54,819 nt of DNA from Clostridiales bacterium (GCA_004557075.1 SFEX01000012.1:1-54819), one strand, 5' to 3'; counted from the first letter of the stretch, positions 15,747-24,044 are shown. The notes: a model not told the origin generated them from the sequence alone. Translations and numbers: made by a program.

Positions 15747-16402
15747 ATTGTACCTCCAAGTTCAATAAATCTTTTTTCCTGCTTGAGATGGTCATTATCC
15801 TCAAGCAGCTTTTTTACTTTTGAAACCGCAACAGCATCAAATATCGGCTCGCCAAAACTTGCCGAAAGCGTCGGGCTCTCCATGATCCCGTCGCAGAATC
15901 CCATTTTCACAGCTTCTTCGGCTGTCATCCAGTGAGTTTTGTTCATTAGCTCAAGGAGCTTGCTTTCACTCTTGCCGGTTTTCAGCACATACGCCTGGCA
16001 CATTGCTCTATCGGCTTTGCTCAAGGTTTCCGCCATTTTCTCCATATCCTGATGATTGCCCTGTGCGCTACTGGATACACAGTGTATCATCACCATGGCG
16101 GTGGGGCTTATCAGGCAATGACCGGCGCACATAATAACGCTGGCAGCTGACGCTGCAAGACCGACCACATTGATTTCAAGTTTGCCTGTAAAGGCTCTCA
16201 GTGCTGTATATATGGCGCTTCCGGCAGTGATCTCACCTCCGGAGCTGTTGATATAAACCTCAAGCTTTTCACCCGGGGAGCAGGCCGCAATTGCTTTTTC
16301 TATGTCTTTCGGGCAGGTTGCCTCCATACCGAACCACTCATAGAGCCACTTGCTGTCGTTCGGAATGATGCTTCCACTAATATCAACTCTCATTGCTCTC
16401 AT
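15743..16402 (-). CDS. Head maturation protease, ClpP-like
   Basis: 219 residues of the S14/ClpP-related prohead protease type. Visible motifs: INSSGGEITAGSAIYTALR, nucleophile Ser in GLAASAASVIMCAGH, catalytic His in MVMIHCVSSSAQGN, and NKTHWMTAEEAVKMGFCDGI downstream. It cleaves the capsid delta domain during prohead maturation. The start may be 16402 or 16393. Overlaps portal upstream and capsid downstream. Confidence 0.9.
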   Translation of the reverse strand: MRAMRVDISGSIIPNDSKWLYEWFGMEATCPKDIEKAIAACSPGEKLEVYINSSGGEITAGSAIYTALRAFTGKLEINVVGLAASAASVIMCAGHCLISPTAMVMIHCVSSSAQGNHQDMEKMAETLSKADRAMCQAYVLKTGKSESKLLELMNKTHWMTAEEAVKMGFCDGIMESPTLSASFGEPIFDAVAVSKVKKLLEDNDHLKQEKRFIELGGTI

Positions 16403-17624
16403 CTCCTATCAATCCGATTTCTTTGAGATAATTGGTCATTATGTTTTTAAGCTTAGGCTCTATTGCCGCAGTCACAGCCTCTGTGTCAAGCCTTCTGAGC
16501 GGAACATCTCCACCGGGCAGCGGTGCCCAGTTAAATGCCGCTCGCCATTCGTTCGGCAAAAGGGCTTGTCTGTCCACCATAGAGGCAAGATTAAGCTTTG
16601 TGCTCCATGATGCGCAGGCTATATTCGCTGCTTCAACCGCAATGTAATTGCCGCACCCTCTTTCGCGCCGGGAAAAAAGTCTTCTGGTAAACTCATTTTG
16701 TATGTTTATAACAACAGGCTCGATTTTCGCTTCAAACCATGCGTTCCACTCATTTTCGCCGAATGTCCCGTTTACGATTTTTTCATTAATGCCAAATAGC
16801 GCATAGATGCGGGCCGTAGTTCGGTCCATTTGTGCGGCATTGGGAACATAGTCATTGGGAGTTACCTGTTTGGCTTCTGCTTTGCTGTCGATAGCGGCTA
16901 CGCCGGTGCCGTTCTCAACTTTCAGGAAGGCCTCCGCGAAATCTTTCGCTCCCTGCTGGAGATCCTCGGGTCTGACACTGGATGAGTATTGCAGCAGCCA
17001 GCGGATTATTGAGGAGTTTTTAATTGCCGATATAATTCCCTGGTCGGTCGTTGAGACAATATCCAGCAAAGGCAAAATTGTATTAATCTTGCTTACGCCG
17101 AAAACCTCATTGTCATTCATGTCCTCCCGGAGATGTATAACATCCTCGTAAGGAATACGATAAACTTTCCCGTATGGCATATAAAACTCAAAAAACAGCA
17201 GCCCTTCATTCGTCTTTTTTAAAGCTGCTGATGTGCAGTCAATTGGGTACATGCCGGTTGCATATCCGTTTTCGTCGTGGGTGACGAGCGCAAATGCGTT
17301 ACTGTTCAGCGTAAGCTGCGCACCAAGCTTATTGAGAAACACGTCCCATGTCATTAAGGGATTTGGCTCTTCGAGCAGAAGCCTCATGTACGGTTCCGGA
17401 TTGACATCAATTTTTGCATGTCCCTCCGAGTCCGTTGTTTTTCGTATGTGTTTTCCTACGAGCTTACTGATTGCGGCCGCTCTTGGAGTGACGCAGGAGC
17501 GCACAACGTCAGACTGATACGCTGTGCCGTTCCATGCTTTAAAGTAGGTCCCGTTATCTGAAACCATTTTTATTTGCGATATGGTCTTGTTCTTTCGTCC
17601 GAATAAACGGTTAAAAAATCCCAA
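16383..17624 (-). CDS. Portal protein (HK97 family)
   Basis: 413 residues. Features of phage_portal (HK97 gp3 type): SDVVRSCVTPRAAAISKLVG near the N-terminus, EEPNPLMTWDVFLNKL, YGKVYRIPYEDVIHLR, and NAAQMDRTTARIYALFGINE toward the C-terminus. It forms the dodecameric DNA entry ring. Situated between terminase and protease. Length is in the normal range. Confidence 0.9.
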   Translation of the reverse strand: MGFFNRLFGRKNKTISQIKMVSDNGTYFKAWNGTAYQSDVVRSCVTPRAAAISKLVGKHIRKTTDSEGHAKIDVNPEPYMRLLLEEPNPLMTWDVFLNKLGAQLTLNSNAFALVTHDENGYATGMYPIDCTSAALKKTNEGLLFFEFYMPYGKVYRIPYEDVIHLREDMNDNEVFGVSKINTILPLLDIVSTTDQGIISAIKNSSIIRWLLQYSSSVRPEDLQQGAKDFAEAFLKVENGTGVAAIDSKAEAKQVTPNDYVPNAAQMDRTTARIYALFGINEKIVNGTFGENEWNAWFEAKIEPVVINIQNEFTRRLFSRRERGCGNYIAVEAANIACASWSTKLNLASMVDRQALLPNEWRAAFNWAPLPGGDVPLRRLDTEAVTAAIEPKLKNIMTNYLKEIGLIGDESNES

Positions 17625-17633
17625 GTTATCACC

Positions 17634-19391
17634 TCAAATCATTGACATATATTCATCTTGCTTGTTTTCATAGATGACACGCGCATCAAGAAGAGCTGCG
17701 GTGCCATCTATTCGGCGTGTAGGTTTTGACGTTTTGTGCGGCTGAATATTACCGTTTCTATCCTCCTCGTAAGCGGTATTTGCAAAACACCACTTGTCTA
17801 TTGGATTGTTGTTATAAACAATCAGCTTACTTTGCAGATCGTTTCCCAAGCGTTTCATAGGGTCGGACAAAGTCTTTTTACCCTGCTGTACCGGGATCAT
17901 ACTGTTTTTGCCGAAGTAATCTGTCATATCTTCTACCCAATATTTTGCTGACCATGAGTCATAGCCGAAATACGGAATATAGATATCAAGCTCCTCCTGC
18001 ACTTCGACAAACCAAGCTTTGACGTTTTTGTAATTGACCGAGTTTCCCGAGCTAAGCCTTAAAAGTCCTCTGTCACGCCATTTGTCATATGGAATTCGAT
18101 CTTCGCGAATGCGCGTTTCGAGAAGGTCTTCAGCGAGCCAGTACATTGAAAGGACAAAAGTAATATTACAGTCAGGCACTTTGAAAATGACCTTCGCCGC
18201 CGTAAGGTCCGTTGTGCTGGACAGGTCGGCACCGCCTATTCCATACCGAGGATAAGGAAGAATGATGTCCTCTGTATCCCCGTCAGAATGAATATGATGC
18301 CAAACAAGCCTTTTGTTTTCCCTGTTGAGATCGAATGTGTCTCTATTGTCAAGTTGCTCAAAATTCAGCCATGCTTCGGAGCTTGTTTCTCTGATATTGA
18401 ATTCCTTGCAGCAGAGATTTTTGACCAAAGCCGGCTGCTTCTTAGCCTTTTCAACTTTTTCTGCAAGCTTTTCATACGACTTTATTGTCCCCAATCCGGG
18501 ATTGGCTTTTTTCCAGCAGCTCGGGTCTATCCACTCCGCTCTGCTGTCAAGTTCATAAACAAAACAAAGAAAGTGCTCATCGTGGTATCCTTCGGCGTCG
18601 AAATACCCGTTTATAACTCGCTCGGCTTCTTCGTATTTTTCGTCGTAGATGTCCTCACGAACCGTTCCGGCCGTAGTGGTTATTAAGATAAGCGGCTGTT
18701 CGCGACCGATAACGCCGTCTGCGATAATGTCAAACAGCGCCCTGCCGTTTCTCCACTGCTGGAGTTCGTCCATTAGCGCACAATGAATGTTCAGGCCGTC
18801 AAGTGTATCTGAGTCTGATGCCAGAGGTTTAAATACGCCGTCGTTGTTATCACAGACCATTTCGGCGACGAGCGTCCGCACCCTTTTGAGCAGTTCCGGA
18901 GCCTTACGAACCATACGCTTTGCCTCTTGCCATATAATTTTTGCCTGATCGCGTTTTGTAGCGACTGCATAAACTTCCGGTCCCGGCTCTCCATCCGCCA
19001 GGAACATATAGTTGCCTGTTGCCGATGCGATTAACGATTTGCCGTTTTTCTTTGCAACAATGAGCAGGACTTCTTGATATTGCCTTATTCCGTCATCATC
19101 AATGAAGCCGAAAATTGCAGCAATCATTGCCTTTTCCCAAAGTTCAAGTGTTATGAGTTGACCACCAAGCCTGCCTTTTGAGTGTCTGCAATAATTCTCT
19201 ATAAACTCGATCGCGTGATTTGCCCGCTTGCTGGAATAATGATACTTACCCGGATTATCAAGCGCATCAATGAGCATTCGGTATGTTTTTTCGATTTTTT
19301 TAGATACAGTCTCTTGACCGCTTTCGATGAGCTCCCAGTATTCGCGGATTGGGTTATAGTCCTGTGGGTAAACGACTCTTCTGCGTCTCAA
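17634..19391 (-). CDS. terL: Terminase large subunit (terL)
   Basis: 585 residues. N-terminal ATPase with Walker A-like LLIVAKKNGKSLIA (about residues 108-121), Walker B CALMDELQQW (about 205-214) and the coupling motif ITTTAG. The C-terminal RNase-H-like nuclease has GGADLSSTTDLTA and GYDSWSAKYW with acidic residues for metal binding, and DGTAALLDARVIY at the end. HK97/P27-type packaging motor. Overlaps the small subunit-like gene by four bases. Confidence 0.92.
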   Translation of the reverse strand: MRRRRVVYPQDYNPIREYWELIESGQETVSKKIEKTYRMLIDALDNPGKYHYSSKRANHAIEFIENYCRHSKGRLGGQLITLELWEKAMIAAIFGFIDDDGIRQYQEVLLIVAKKNGKSLIASATGNYMFLADGEPGPEVYAVATKRDQAKIIWQEAKRMVRKAPELLKRVRTLVAEMVCDNNDGVFKPLASDSDTLDGLNIHCALMDELQQWRNGRALFDIIADGVIGREQPLILITTTAGTVREDIYDEKYEEAERVINGYFDAEGYHDEHFLCFVYELDSRAEWIDPSCWKKANPGLGTIKSYEKLAEKVEKAKKQPALVKNLCCKEFNIRETSSEAWLNFEQLDNRDTFDLNRENKRLVWHHIHSDGDTEDIILPYPRYGIGGADLSSTTDLTAAKVIFKVPDCNITFVLSMYWLAEDLLETRIREDRIPYDKWRDRGLLRLSSGNSVNYKNVKAWFVEVQEELDIYIPYFGYDSWSAKYWVEDMTDYFGKNSMIPVQQGKKTLSDPMKRLGNDLQSKLIVYNNNPIDKWCFANTAYEEDRNGNIQPHKTSKPTRRIDGTAALLDARVIYENKQDEYMSMI

Positions 19392-19729
19392 TCATAATCA
19401 CGTCCCGTTACAAAATCATCGAAATCATCTAAGTCGTCGAATGTCTCTTTGCTTTGCTTCGGAAGGAAGCTTAACATTTGGGAATAAGCTGCGCTGCGAG
19501 CCTTAATTAGCGCCGTATAGCTCTTTAGGGCAGGATTTTCGCGTAGAAACTGCTGCTTGCCCTGCTTAAATTCTTCGACGCTGCCGGATTCGCGAATTTG
19601 TGTCTTCAGTTTTATGATTGTCTGATCCATAAATCTGATTTCAGTTGCAAGTTTTTTCGCAAGATAGCGTTTGTCTTCCGGCACCCGCTCGCAAATTTTG
19701 CTATACCCGTCTTTGCTCTCCTTAGCCAC
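19388..19729 (-). CDS. Terminase small subunit-like protein
   Basis: 113 residues, helical, with MDQTIIKLKTQIRESG and ENPALKSYTALIKARSAAY, consistent with P27-family small terminases, and an acidic tail (DDLDDFDDFVTG). Position immediately before terL is the main argument. Similarity is modest, so other head-entry proteins remain possible. Confidence 0.65.
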   Translation of the reverse strand: MAKESKDGYSKICERVPEDKRYLAKKLATEIRFMDQTIIKLKTQIRESGSVEEFKQGKQQFLRENPALKSYTALIKARSAAYSQMLSFLPKQSKETFDDLDDFDDFVTGRDYD

Positions 19730-19791
19730 AGCTTCACCTCCCTATGTTCCGATAGATTCTGTTAAATCCGATTTGATTTCCCGCTCCGCAT

Positions 19792-19826
19792 AAAAAAGAA
19801 CGCGCACCCGCGTGCGTGTATTTTTT
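19792..19826. terminator. Bidirectional hairpin between HNH and terminase genes
   Basis: ACGCGCAC (19800-19807) pairs with GTGCGTGT (19812-19819), one G-U, flanked by A6 on the left and T6 on the right. It could therefore stop transcription in either direction. Late transcription must read through it or restart downstream, hinting at antitermination by a phage regulator. Confidence 0.5.
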
Positions 19827-19912
19827 GTTTGCATCCCCCCTCGTGCGAAGACTGCCTGTGTATTATTCCGAGGCTCACCCTCGGTGCTCGTCGGCAAAAT
19901 TGCATGATGAAA

Positions 19913-20224
19913 TTAGGGGGGGATTGGATCTCCGTGCTCATCAAACTTGACAAGCTCTGTTATGGCTTTGCCTACACCATGACCCTCAAATTGATCATGA
20001 CATTGCTTGCAGACATATTCCAAGTTTTCAAAGCTATAAACAATATCCGGATCACTGATATTAGCTTCGGTCAGCATCACTTTGTGATGGACTATGTAGC
20101 CTAATCTTTCATGACATTCTTCGCATAATCCACCATCGACTAAAATGCGCTCGGCAATGTATGCTTTTCTGCACTTCTGCCACCGCCTGCTTTTATATAC
20201 TTGTTTTGCAAAGTCTTTGGCCAT
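19913..20224 (-). CDS. HNH endonuclease
   Basis: 103 residues. Zinc-bound HNH fold: CEECHERLG, then YIVHHKVML (first His pair), then NLEYVCKQCHDQFEGHG (Asn and final His, second CxxC). Such genes directly upstream of terminase are common in HK97-type phages and assist cleavage of DNA at cos sites or activation of terminase. The start follows a weak RBS. Confidence 0.9.
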   Translation of the reverse strand: MAKDFAKQVYKSRRWQKCRKAYIAERILVDGGLCEECHERLGYIVHHKVMLTEANISDPDIVYSFENLEYVCKQCHDQFEGHGVGKAITELVKFDEHGDPIPP

Positions 20225-20285
20225 ATGCTCTGATTCTTCCTGTTTAGCATAATAAGCTACAATTCAGGCTCTGTTAGCTCAATTT

Positions 20286-20687
20286 TTATAAATAACCCAA
20301 CTGACGAGCACATTCATTAACGAAAACCTGCCTTCTGCGCTTGGCTGTCTGCTCCGAAATATTGCATTCAAATGCTGCCCCGCGAAGAAGATGTGTGTGC
20401 TTAAAATCCACAAGCTCCACAATTTTCATGATTTCTTTCCCTTCGTTGAGGCTGTACATAACTCCTATTGCTTTTTCCACTGCCTGCAACTCCCGCTCAT
20501 CGGCGGGTTTCAGCTCTCTTATTGCTATGTTCTCTGTGGTTCTCGAAGATGTATTTGATTTAGGCATCGCAGAATAGTTTGCAATGATATTTGAATTGTG
20601 CATCTGCGCTTTTCTTTTCTTCAGCTCCGGGTATCTGCGTATCGTTTTTATAACTATGCCGTACCAACTGTTTGCGGGCTTACTCAT
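20286..20687 (-). CDS. RinA/ArpU-like late transcription regulator
   Basis: 133 residues. The C-terminal half has AVEKAIGVMYSLNEGKEIMK, IVELVDFKHTH and a sigma-region-4-like HTH, NISEQTAKRRRQVFVNE, ending CARQLGYL. This matches the RinA/ArpU type of small activators encoded just before the late genes of Gram-positive phages, where they switch on packaging and morphogenesis genes. Overlaps the HUH gene by four bases. Confidence 0.7.
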   Translation of the reverse strand: MSKPANSWYGIVIKTIRRYPELKKRKAQMHNSNIIANYSAMPKSNTSSRTTENIAIRELKPADERELQAVEKAIGVMYSLNEGKEIMKIVELVDFKHTHLLRGAAFECNISEQTAKRRRQVFVNECARQLGYL

Positions 20688-21469
20688 ATTTGACGCCTCC
20701 CATTCTCATTATTAAAGCGCTCATCCTTTGGTGGTCTGTAATAGCGGATGTATTGATTAGCACCCTTTGCATATTCTGAGCGATACAGCTTTATGCAGCC
20801 CTTTGGTATCCTCATCTCGCTGTCACCGTAGCGGGTGATCTCCACCGGCTTGGTCGTCTTTGGGGGCTCAAGATTGCGACTCGGAGTATAGCGCTTTGCA
20901 TTCGGTATGTATCTCACCTGATTGATGAGATATGCCGCCAGGGCGGAAAAGTCGTTGTGTACCGTGTATAGGTCAGCATCAAGGACAAAGCCCTTCCATT
21001 TTTCCTTGCAGGTTTCCAGAGCTTCTTTGTTTATCACAACATGGTGATGTAGCCTGACCGGCGTTTTCTTTTCTCCGTCGAGATCCGATGTGATGCCGAT
21101 GTACTTAAATTCGACAACGCCTTTTAATTTCCGCTGCACCCGTCTGATCCAATTGTCAAACTCCTTTTTTGCCTCAAAATACATGGCGTCCTCAAAAGGC
21201 TCTATGCCAGACCTAAGCGCCCGCTCGTAAAGTATTCTGAGCATCACGTCTGTATATTCAAGGACGAGATGCTTATCTTCTGTATCGAAATTGTTGTTGG
21301 ATAATCTTGCAAGCTGCCTTTCTGCATTGTCAGATGCCCTTGAGGCTTTTCTGACGGCTCTGTCAAGACGTGTTCCTTTCTGTGAAGAGCGAACACAAAA
21401 CTTTGTTCTCTCTTCTATGCCGTTCCGGCAGATATATTTTCTTGTAAACCACCTGACTGAATTACTCAT
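20684..21469 (-). CDS. HUH endonuclease (rolling-circle Rep, G2P/ORF2-like)
   Basis: 261 residues. Core motif VRLHHHVVIN contains the HUH-type His pair for metal binding, preceded by the FKYIGITSD strand. The downstream YLINQVRYIPNAKRYTPSRN contains candidate nucleophilic tyrosines, followed by LEPPKTTKP, as in ORF2/G2P-like Rep proteins of small plasmids and filamentous phages. Family members nick one strand and stay linked by a phosphotyrosine. In a tailed prophage lacking a recognisable helicase or primase this may be the replication initiator. Confidence 0.7.
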   Translation of the reverse strand: MSNSVRWFTRKYICRNGIEERTKFCVRSSQKGTRLDRAVRKASRASDNAERQLARLSNNNFDTEDKHLVLEYTDVMLRILYERALRSGIEPFEDAMYFEAKKEFDNWIRRVQRKLKGVVEFKYIGITSDLDGEKKTPVRLHHHVVINKEALETCKEKWKGFVLDADLYTVHNDFSALAAYLINQVRYIPNAKRYTPSRNLEPPKTTKPVEITRYGDSEMRIPKGCIKLYRSEYAKGANQYIRYYRPPKDERFNNENGRRQI

Positions 21470-21525
21470 TTTGTCTCCTGTATAACTTTTGGCGCTAAAC
21501 TATGCGCTTACCAAGTCGGCATGAA

Positions 21526-21545
21526 ACGCGCGCACGCGCGTTTAT
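21526..21545. repeat. GC-alternating palindrome upstream of HUH gene
   Basis: AAACGCGCG-CA-CGCGCGTTT is a near-perfect 20-bp palindrome in an otherwise AT-rich gap. It could be a terminator, a regulator site, or a hairpin recognised by the adjacent HUH protein as an origin. Nothing in the sequence decides between these. Confidence 0.45.
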
Positions 21546-21582
21546 ATTTAATAAAGTAGAAAATATTTAAAACTCAGACAAA

Positions 21583-21602
21583 AGCCTGAACGAATTCAGG
21601 CT
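21583..21602 (-). terminator. UUCG-loop hairpin over the stop codon
   Basis: On the minus strand AGCCTGAA-TTCG-TTCAGGCT is a perfect 8-bp stem with a stable UUCG tetraloop, followed by TTTGT. It overlaps the stop codon of the small Cys-rich gene and closes the early operon before the HUH gene. Confidence 0.6.
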
Positions 21603-21760
21603 CTCGCCTCGGTTCTAAAATTGGTGCAATATGTAATGCACTCATATTGTTTGCTGCTGCATGCCGCGCATGTTGGCTCGTGCCTTATCGTGCAGCGCTT
21701 CCCGTCATTGGCTGCGCATTTACAGCACATGCACGGGACGTCAAGTTTGCAGGTAATCAT
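21596..21760 (-). CDS. Small Cys-rich phage protein
   Basis: 54 residues with ten cysteines spaced as paired knuckles (CMCCKC, CAAC, CITYC). A GAGGAGA RBS precedes the ATG at 21760. Probably a metal-binding early phage protein; no function recognised. Translation-coupled spacing with the upstream zinc-ribbon gene. Confidence 0.65.
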   Translation of the reverse strand: MITCKLDVPCMCCKCAANDGKRCTIRHEPTCAACSSKQYECITYCTNFRTEARA

Positions 21761-22316
21761 TCTGTCTCCTCTCGGCTTTTTTCTTTCTCAGAGATTTCGC
21801 GTTCTCCCGCTCCTTTTGGATCATGCGGCGGGCTTTGTCGCGGCTTATGCCGTCCGCCTCAAGCATCTTAGTTATCGTCCCAACGCTGCATGCGCTGACG
21901 TACTGTCCGTAGGTCATCCCGAGCGCCTTTGCTTCAAGCGCGACCTCCGACAGACTCTTGCCCTCAAGTGCGAACAACTTGTCCCTTTTCGTGATTTGCT
22001 CTTTGCCGCATTCCTTGACGCTATGGCTCGACGCTTTAGCGCGGGCGCGTTTGACCGCTTCCCGCTGCCGAGCCTGAGCACAGTCGCTGCAATACTTTCT
22101 GTTCGGCGCTGCAACGATCTCGCAGCCACAGCCGAGACACTTGATAGTTTTAGTACCGGCCGCGAGCTGCGCCGCTTTCTTCTCCTCATACTTGCGCATG
22201 GCCGAGCGTCGGTTTGCAGCTTCGTTTCGAGCCGCGCCGCACTCTTTGCAAAAACGTCTGTTGGTGGTTTTCGGTATCTCCTTCCCGCATTGCTCACAGC
22301 GCATCATCACTGTCAT
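21741..22316 (-). CDS. Double zinc-ribbon early phage protein
   Basis: 191 residues. Two zinc ribbons: CEQCGKEIP with FCKECGAAR (residues 7-30) and CLGCGCEI with YCSDCAQAR (60-83). Lys/Arg-rich helices separate them and form the C-terminus (KARRMIQKERENAKSLRKKK). Likely a nucleic-acid-binding regulator of the early region. GGAGG lies upstream of ATGs at 22316 and 22307; the first is used here. Confidence 0.65.
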   Translation of the reverse strand: MTVMMRCEQCGKEIPKTTNRRFCKECGAARNEAANRRSAMRKYEEKKAAQLAAGTKTIKCLGCGCEIVAAPNRKYCSDCAQARQREAVKRARAKASSHSVKECGKEQITKRDKLFALEGKSLSEVALEAKALGMTYGQYVSACSVGTITKMLEADGISRDKARRMIQKERENAKSLRKKKAERRQNDYLQT

Positions 22317-22383
22317 TTCTTATATGCCTCCTAAATGTTGATAAATCGTGCCCATTCGGGAAAACTAAGCCGAGGTGATTTTA

Positions 22384-22566
22384 ATGGCTAAACAAGGAAT
22401 GGCCCGTCCGGACTGGACTCACACACAGCCCCGCAATGATGCTCCTGCCGTACCCCAAATCCAGGGCAAGGCCAAAAGCAAGAAAAAGCGTGCTGAGCCG
22501 ATTGTCTCCGGCACAAGCGGCTCCGATTTGAAGGTCTACCATAAGGACAGCAGCCCCAAGGCTTAG
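22384..22566 (+). CDS. Orphan small basic protein on the opposite strand
   Basis: 60 residues (MAKQGMARPDWTHTQPRN start), Pro/Lys/Gly-rich and probably disordered, with a central KAKSKKKRAEP basic patch. It is transcribed against the surrounding operon. It has its own RBS (AGGTG) and its own strong terminator, so expression is independent. I recall similar orphan proteins in clostridial genomes without a function. Small, separately expressed proteins of this kind are candidates for anti-defence or host-takeover roles, but nothing in the sequence proves it. Confidence 0.7.
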   Translation: MAKQGMARPDWTHTQPRNDAPAVPQIQGKAKSKKKRAEPIVSGTSGSDLKVYHKDSSPKA

Positions 22567-22570
22567 ACCT

Positions 22571-22601
22571 ATCCCGCCTCATTTCCGAGGCGGGATTTTT
22601 T
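22571..22601 (+). terminator. Terminator of the orphan + strand gene
   Basis: ATCCCGCCTC (22571-22580) pairs with GAGGCGGGAT (22587-22596), followed by a T-run. It starts five bases after the stop codon. Confidence 0.9.
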
Positions 22602-22608
22602 CATCAGC

Positions 22609-22818
22609 TTATGTCCCTCTGTATCTCCGTATCCCGTTTTTTGTCCGGCTCCGGCAGCGACGGGCGCGTTTTATGTATCCGCCGATAAGCAGTCCGTCAG
22701 CGCCTGTCGATCGGCGGCGTTTTTCGTCTGCCTCGCTGCGCCGTTTCTTTTCCTCGGCGTACCGTGGGCACTCGGCATGACACCCCACGCGCCTGTCGGC
22801 GCAGTCCTTACAAGTCAT
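22609..22818 (-). CDS. Small Cys- and Arg-rich phage protein
   Basis: 69 residues: MTCKDCADRRVGCHAECPRY is a compact CxxC...CxxxC knuckle, followed by a very basic helical tail (EEKKRRSEADEKRRR). This knuckle-plus-tail plan is frequent in early regions of clostridial phages. It overlaps the upstream gene by 11 bases. Function unknown. Confidence 0.6.
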   Translation of the reverse strand: MTCKDCADRRVGCHAECPRYAEEKKRRSEADEKRRRSTGADGLLIGGYIKRARRCRSRTKNGIRRYRGT

Positions 22819-23086
22819 TTCGCGGTATGAAAAACGGGCACCAGCTATTGTGCTTACAATCAGTACTGCCTACGCAGTACTCACAGCACCAGTCGTAGTA
22901 TGTATTCTCGCTCTTGCGGCATATCTCGCGCACAGTGGCTTGATATGCCTCAGTGAGCTTACATTTCTCTTTTAGTTCAATTATCCGACCGGCCGCCTCC
23001 GCAATAATGGCGTTGTAGTACGTTGTTGACACACCGCCGAGAAGCTTCAACAGCCATACACGCAGCTTATGTAATGTCTTTTTCAC
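22808..23086 (-). CDS. Early phage protein with C-terminal Cys cluster
   Basis: 92 residues with a basic hydrophobic N-terminus (KLRVWLLKLLGGV) and a C-terminal cluster YYDWCCEYCVGSTDC...CPFF. Start is GTG at 23086 with GAGGAGG upstream, overlapping the previous gene by four bases. Unknown function. Confidence 0.6.
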   Translation of the reverse strand: MKKTLHKLRVWLLKLLGGVSTTYYNAIIAEAAGRIIELKEKCKLTEAYQATVREICRKSENTYYDWCCEYCVGSTDCKHNSWCPFFIPRNDL

Positions 23087-23343
23087 GTCTTATCCTCCTC
23101 ATCCATTTTCGCGCCACATTCATGGCAAAACGGGCTTTTGTAGTATGTGGATGCCATACACCAGAACGGTGCATGACCCCCACACGCTGTACATCTGCCG
23201 TTTTCGTCCCAATGCCCATGCACCACCGGGGCAACATCGGCGGCGGGTATTGACTCAAAATCAGAAACTACAGATGCGCAGGATTCGTCCGCATTGTAGT
23301 ACAGCGTTTCAATCGCCGCTTCCCTGTCTATGTATTCAGCCAC
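23083..23343 (-). CDS. Phage zinc-ribbon protein
   Basis: 86 residues. Opens MAEYIDREAAIETLYYNADE and contains VVHGHWDENGRCTACGG with FCHECGAKMDEE: a CxxC...CxxC ribbon common in clostridial prophages. GTG start at 23343 with GGAGG seven bases before it. Likely binds DNA or RNA; role unknown. Confidence 0.75.
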   Translation of the reverse strand: MAEYIDREAAIETLYYNADESCASVVSDFESIPAADVAPVVHGHWDENGRCTACGGHAPFWCMASTYYKSPFCHECGAKMDEEDKT

Positions 23344-23345
23344 TG

Positions 23346-23474
23346 TTAGCCCTCCTTTACATATCCCTTTTCGTATAATCTAACGTGTAGGCTAGCCCAC
23401 CCTTTCCCGATATTAACATAAACTATTGCATAAGGTTTTCTTCCACAAAACGGGCACGGTTTAAGTTCTGTCAT
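23346..23474 (-). CDS. Lar-like mini zinc-knuckle protein
   Basis: 42 residues starting MTELKPCPFCGRKPYAIVYV, the signature of the Lar restriction-alleviation-like family, but only the first CPxCG knuckle is present. The start at 23474 is fixed by AGGAGG upstream; the longer open frame is the shadow of the upstream gene. Possibly a truncated family member. Confidence 0.6.
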   Translation of the reverse strand: MTELKPCPFCGRKPYAIVYVNIGKGWASLHVRLYEKGYVKEG

Positions 23475-23859
23475 TGCTATCCTCCTTCGCTGGCTGCTGG
23501 AGCCACCATACAACATCGCTCCCGTGTGGGCATTTGCCGTCCACAAAATCGCATTCGTGAAGGTCCATCGATTTGTATCCATCAACTGCACATACTGTCG
23601 TTGGACAGTTCTTGCAGAAAGTATTCGTGAATAGATCAGCCCACGGCGTATTTCTCGCATAGACGATACTGAGGATAAATTCCGCAAGCTCCTCATCGCT
23701 CATCGCCCTTATACGGTCGGCCTTGGTCGGAGGCGGTGCGAGGATTTTTTGGTTGAACTCGTCGCACTCGCTGCCTTCTAAAAAATATGCCGTTTCATCT
23801 CCACAGCATGGATTCTTAAACGGGCATCTTACTTTTGCCCTCGGGTCGCACTTAATCAT
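23461..23859 (-). CDS. Cys-rich early phage protein
   Basis: 132 residues from the ATG at 23859, preceded by AGGAGCTGAA and overlapping the preceding stop (ATGA). Contains RCPFKNPCCGDETAYFLEG, then DRIRAMSDEELAEFILSIV, then FCKNCPTTVC: zinc-binding segments around a conserved phage helix often seen in clostridial phages. Function unknown. Confidence 0.65.
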   Translation of the reverse strand: MIKCDPRAKVRCPFKNPCCGDETAYFLEGSECDEFNQKILAPPPTKADRIRAMSDEELAEFILSIVYARNTPWADLFTNTFCKNCPTTVCAVDGYKSMDLHECDFVDGKCPHGSDVVWWLQQPAKEDSNDRT

Positions 23860-24044
23860 TTCAGCTCCTTTCTGCACCACTTGGGGCGCTCAATCGTTAT
23901 TGTGTATCGATTGCTGACCGGGTTTCCCACAACGCGGCCGTTGCCCCATGGCGCGGGCAGCGGAGCAAAACAGCGAGCCGCCCGCCGCCCGTGAGGGAAA
24001 ACCTCGAATTTGAGGTACTCGCAGCCCGCGCAGGTGCTATTCAT
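23856..24044 (-). CDS. Small Cys-containing phage protein
   Basis: 62 residues starting MNSTCAGCEYLKFEVFPHG, with ARCFAP and PKWCRKELK. The start at 24044 is chosen because of AGGGGGCG upstream and the overlap with the DUF3102 stop. One CxxC plus two later cysteines may bind zinc. Hypothetical. Confidence 0.6.
   Translation of the reverse strand: MNSTCAGCEYLKFEVFPHGRRAARCFAPLPAPWGNGRVVGNPVSNRYTITIERPKWCRKELK

Noticed and set aside
14499..15935. 478-codon open frame on the + strand
   Set aside because: It lies antisense to the capsid and protease genes, has no RBS and Cys/His-rich nonsense composition; it is a codon-usage shadow.
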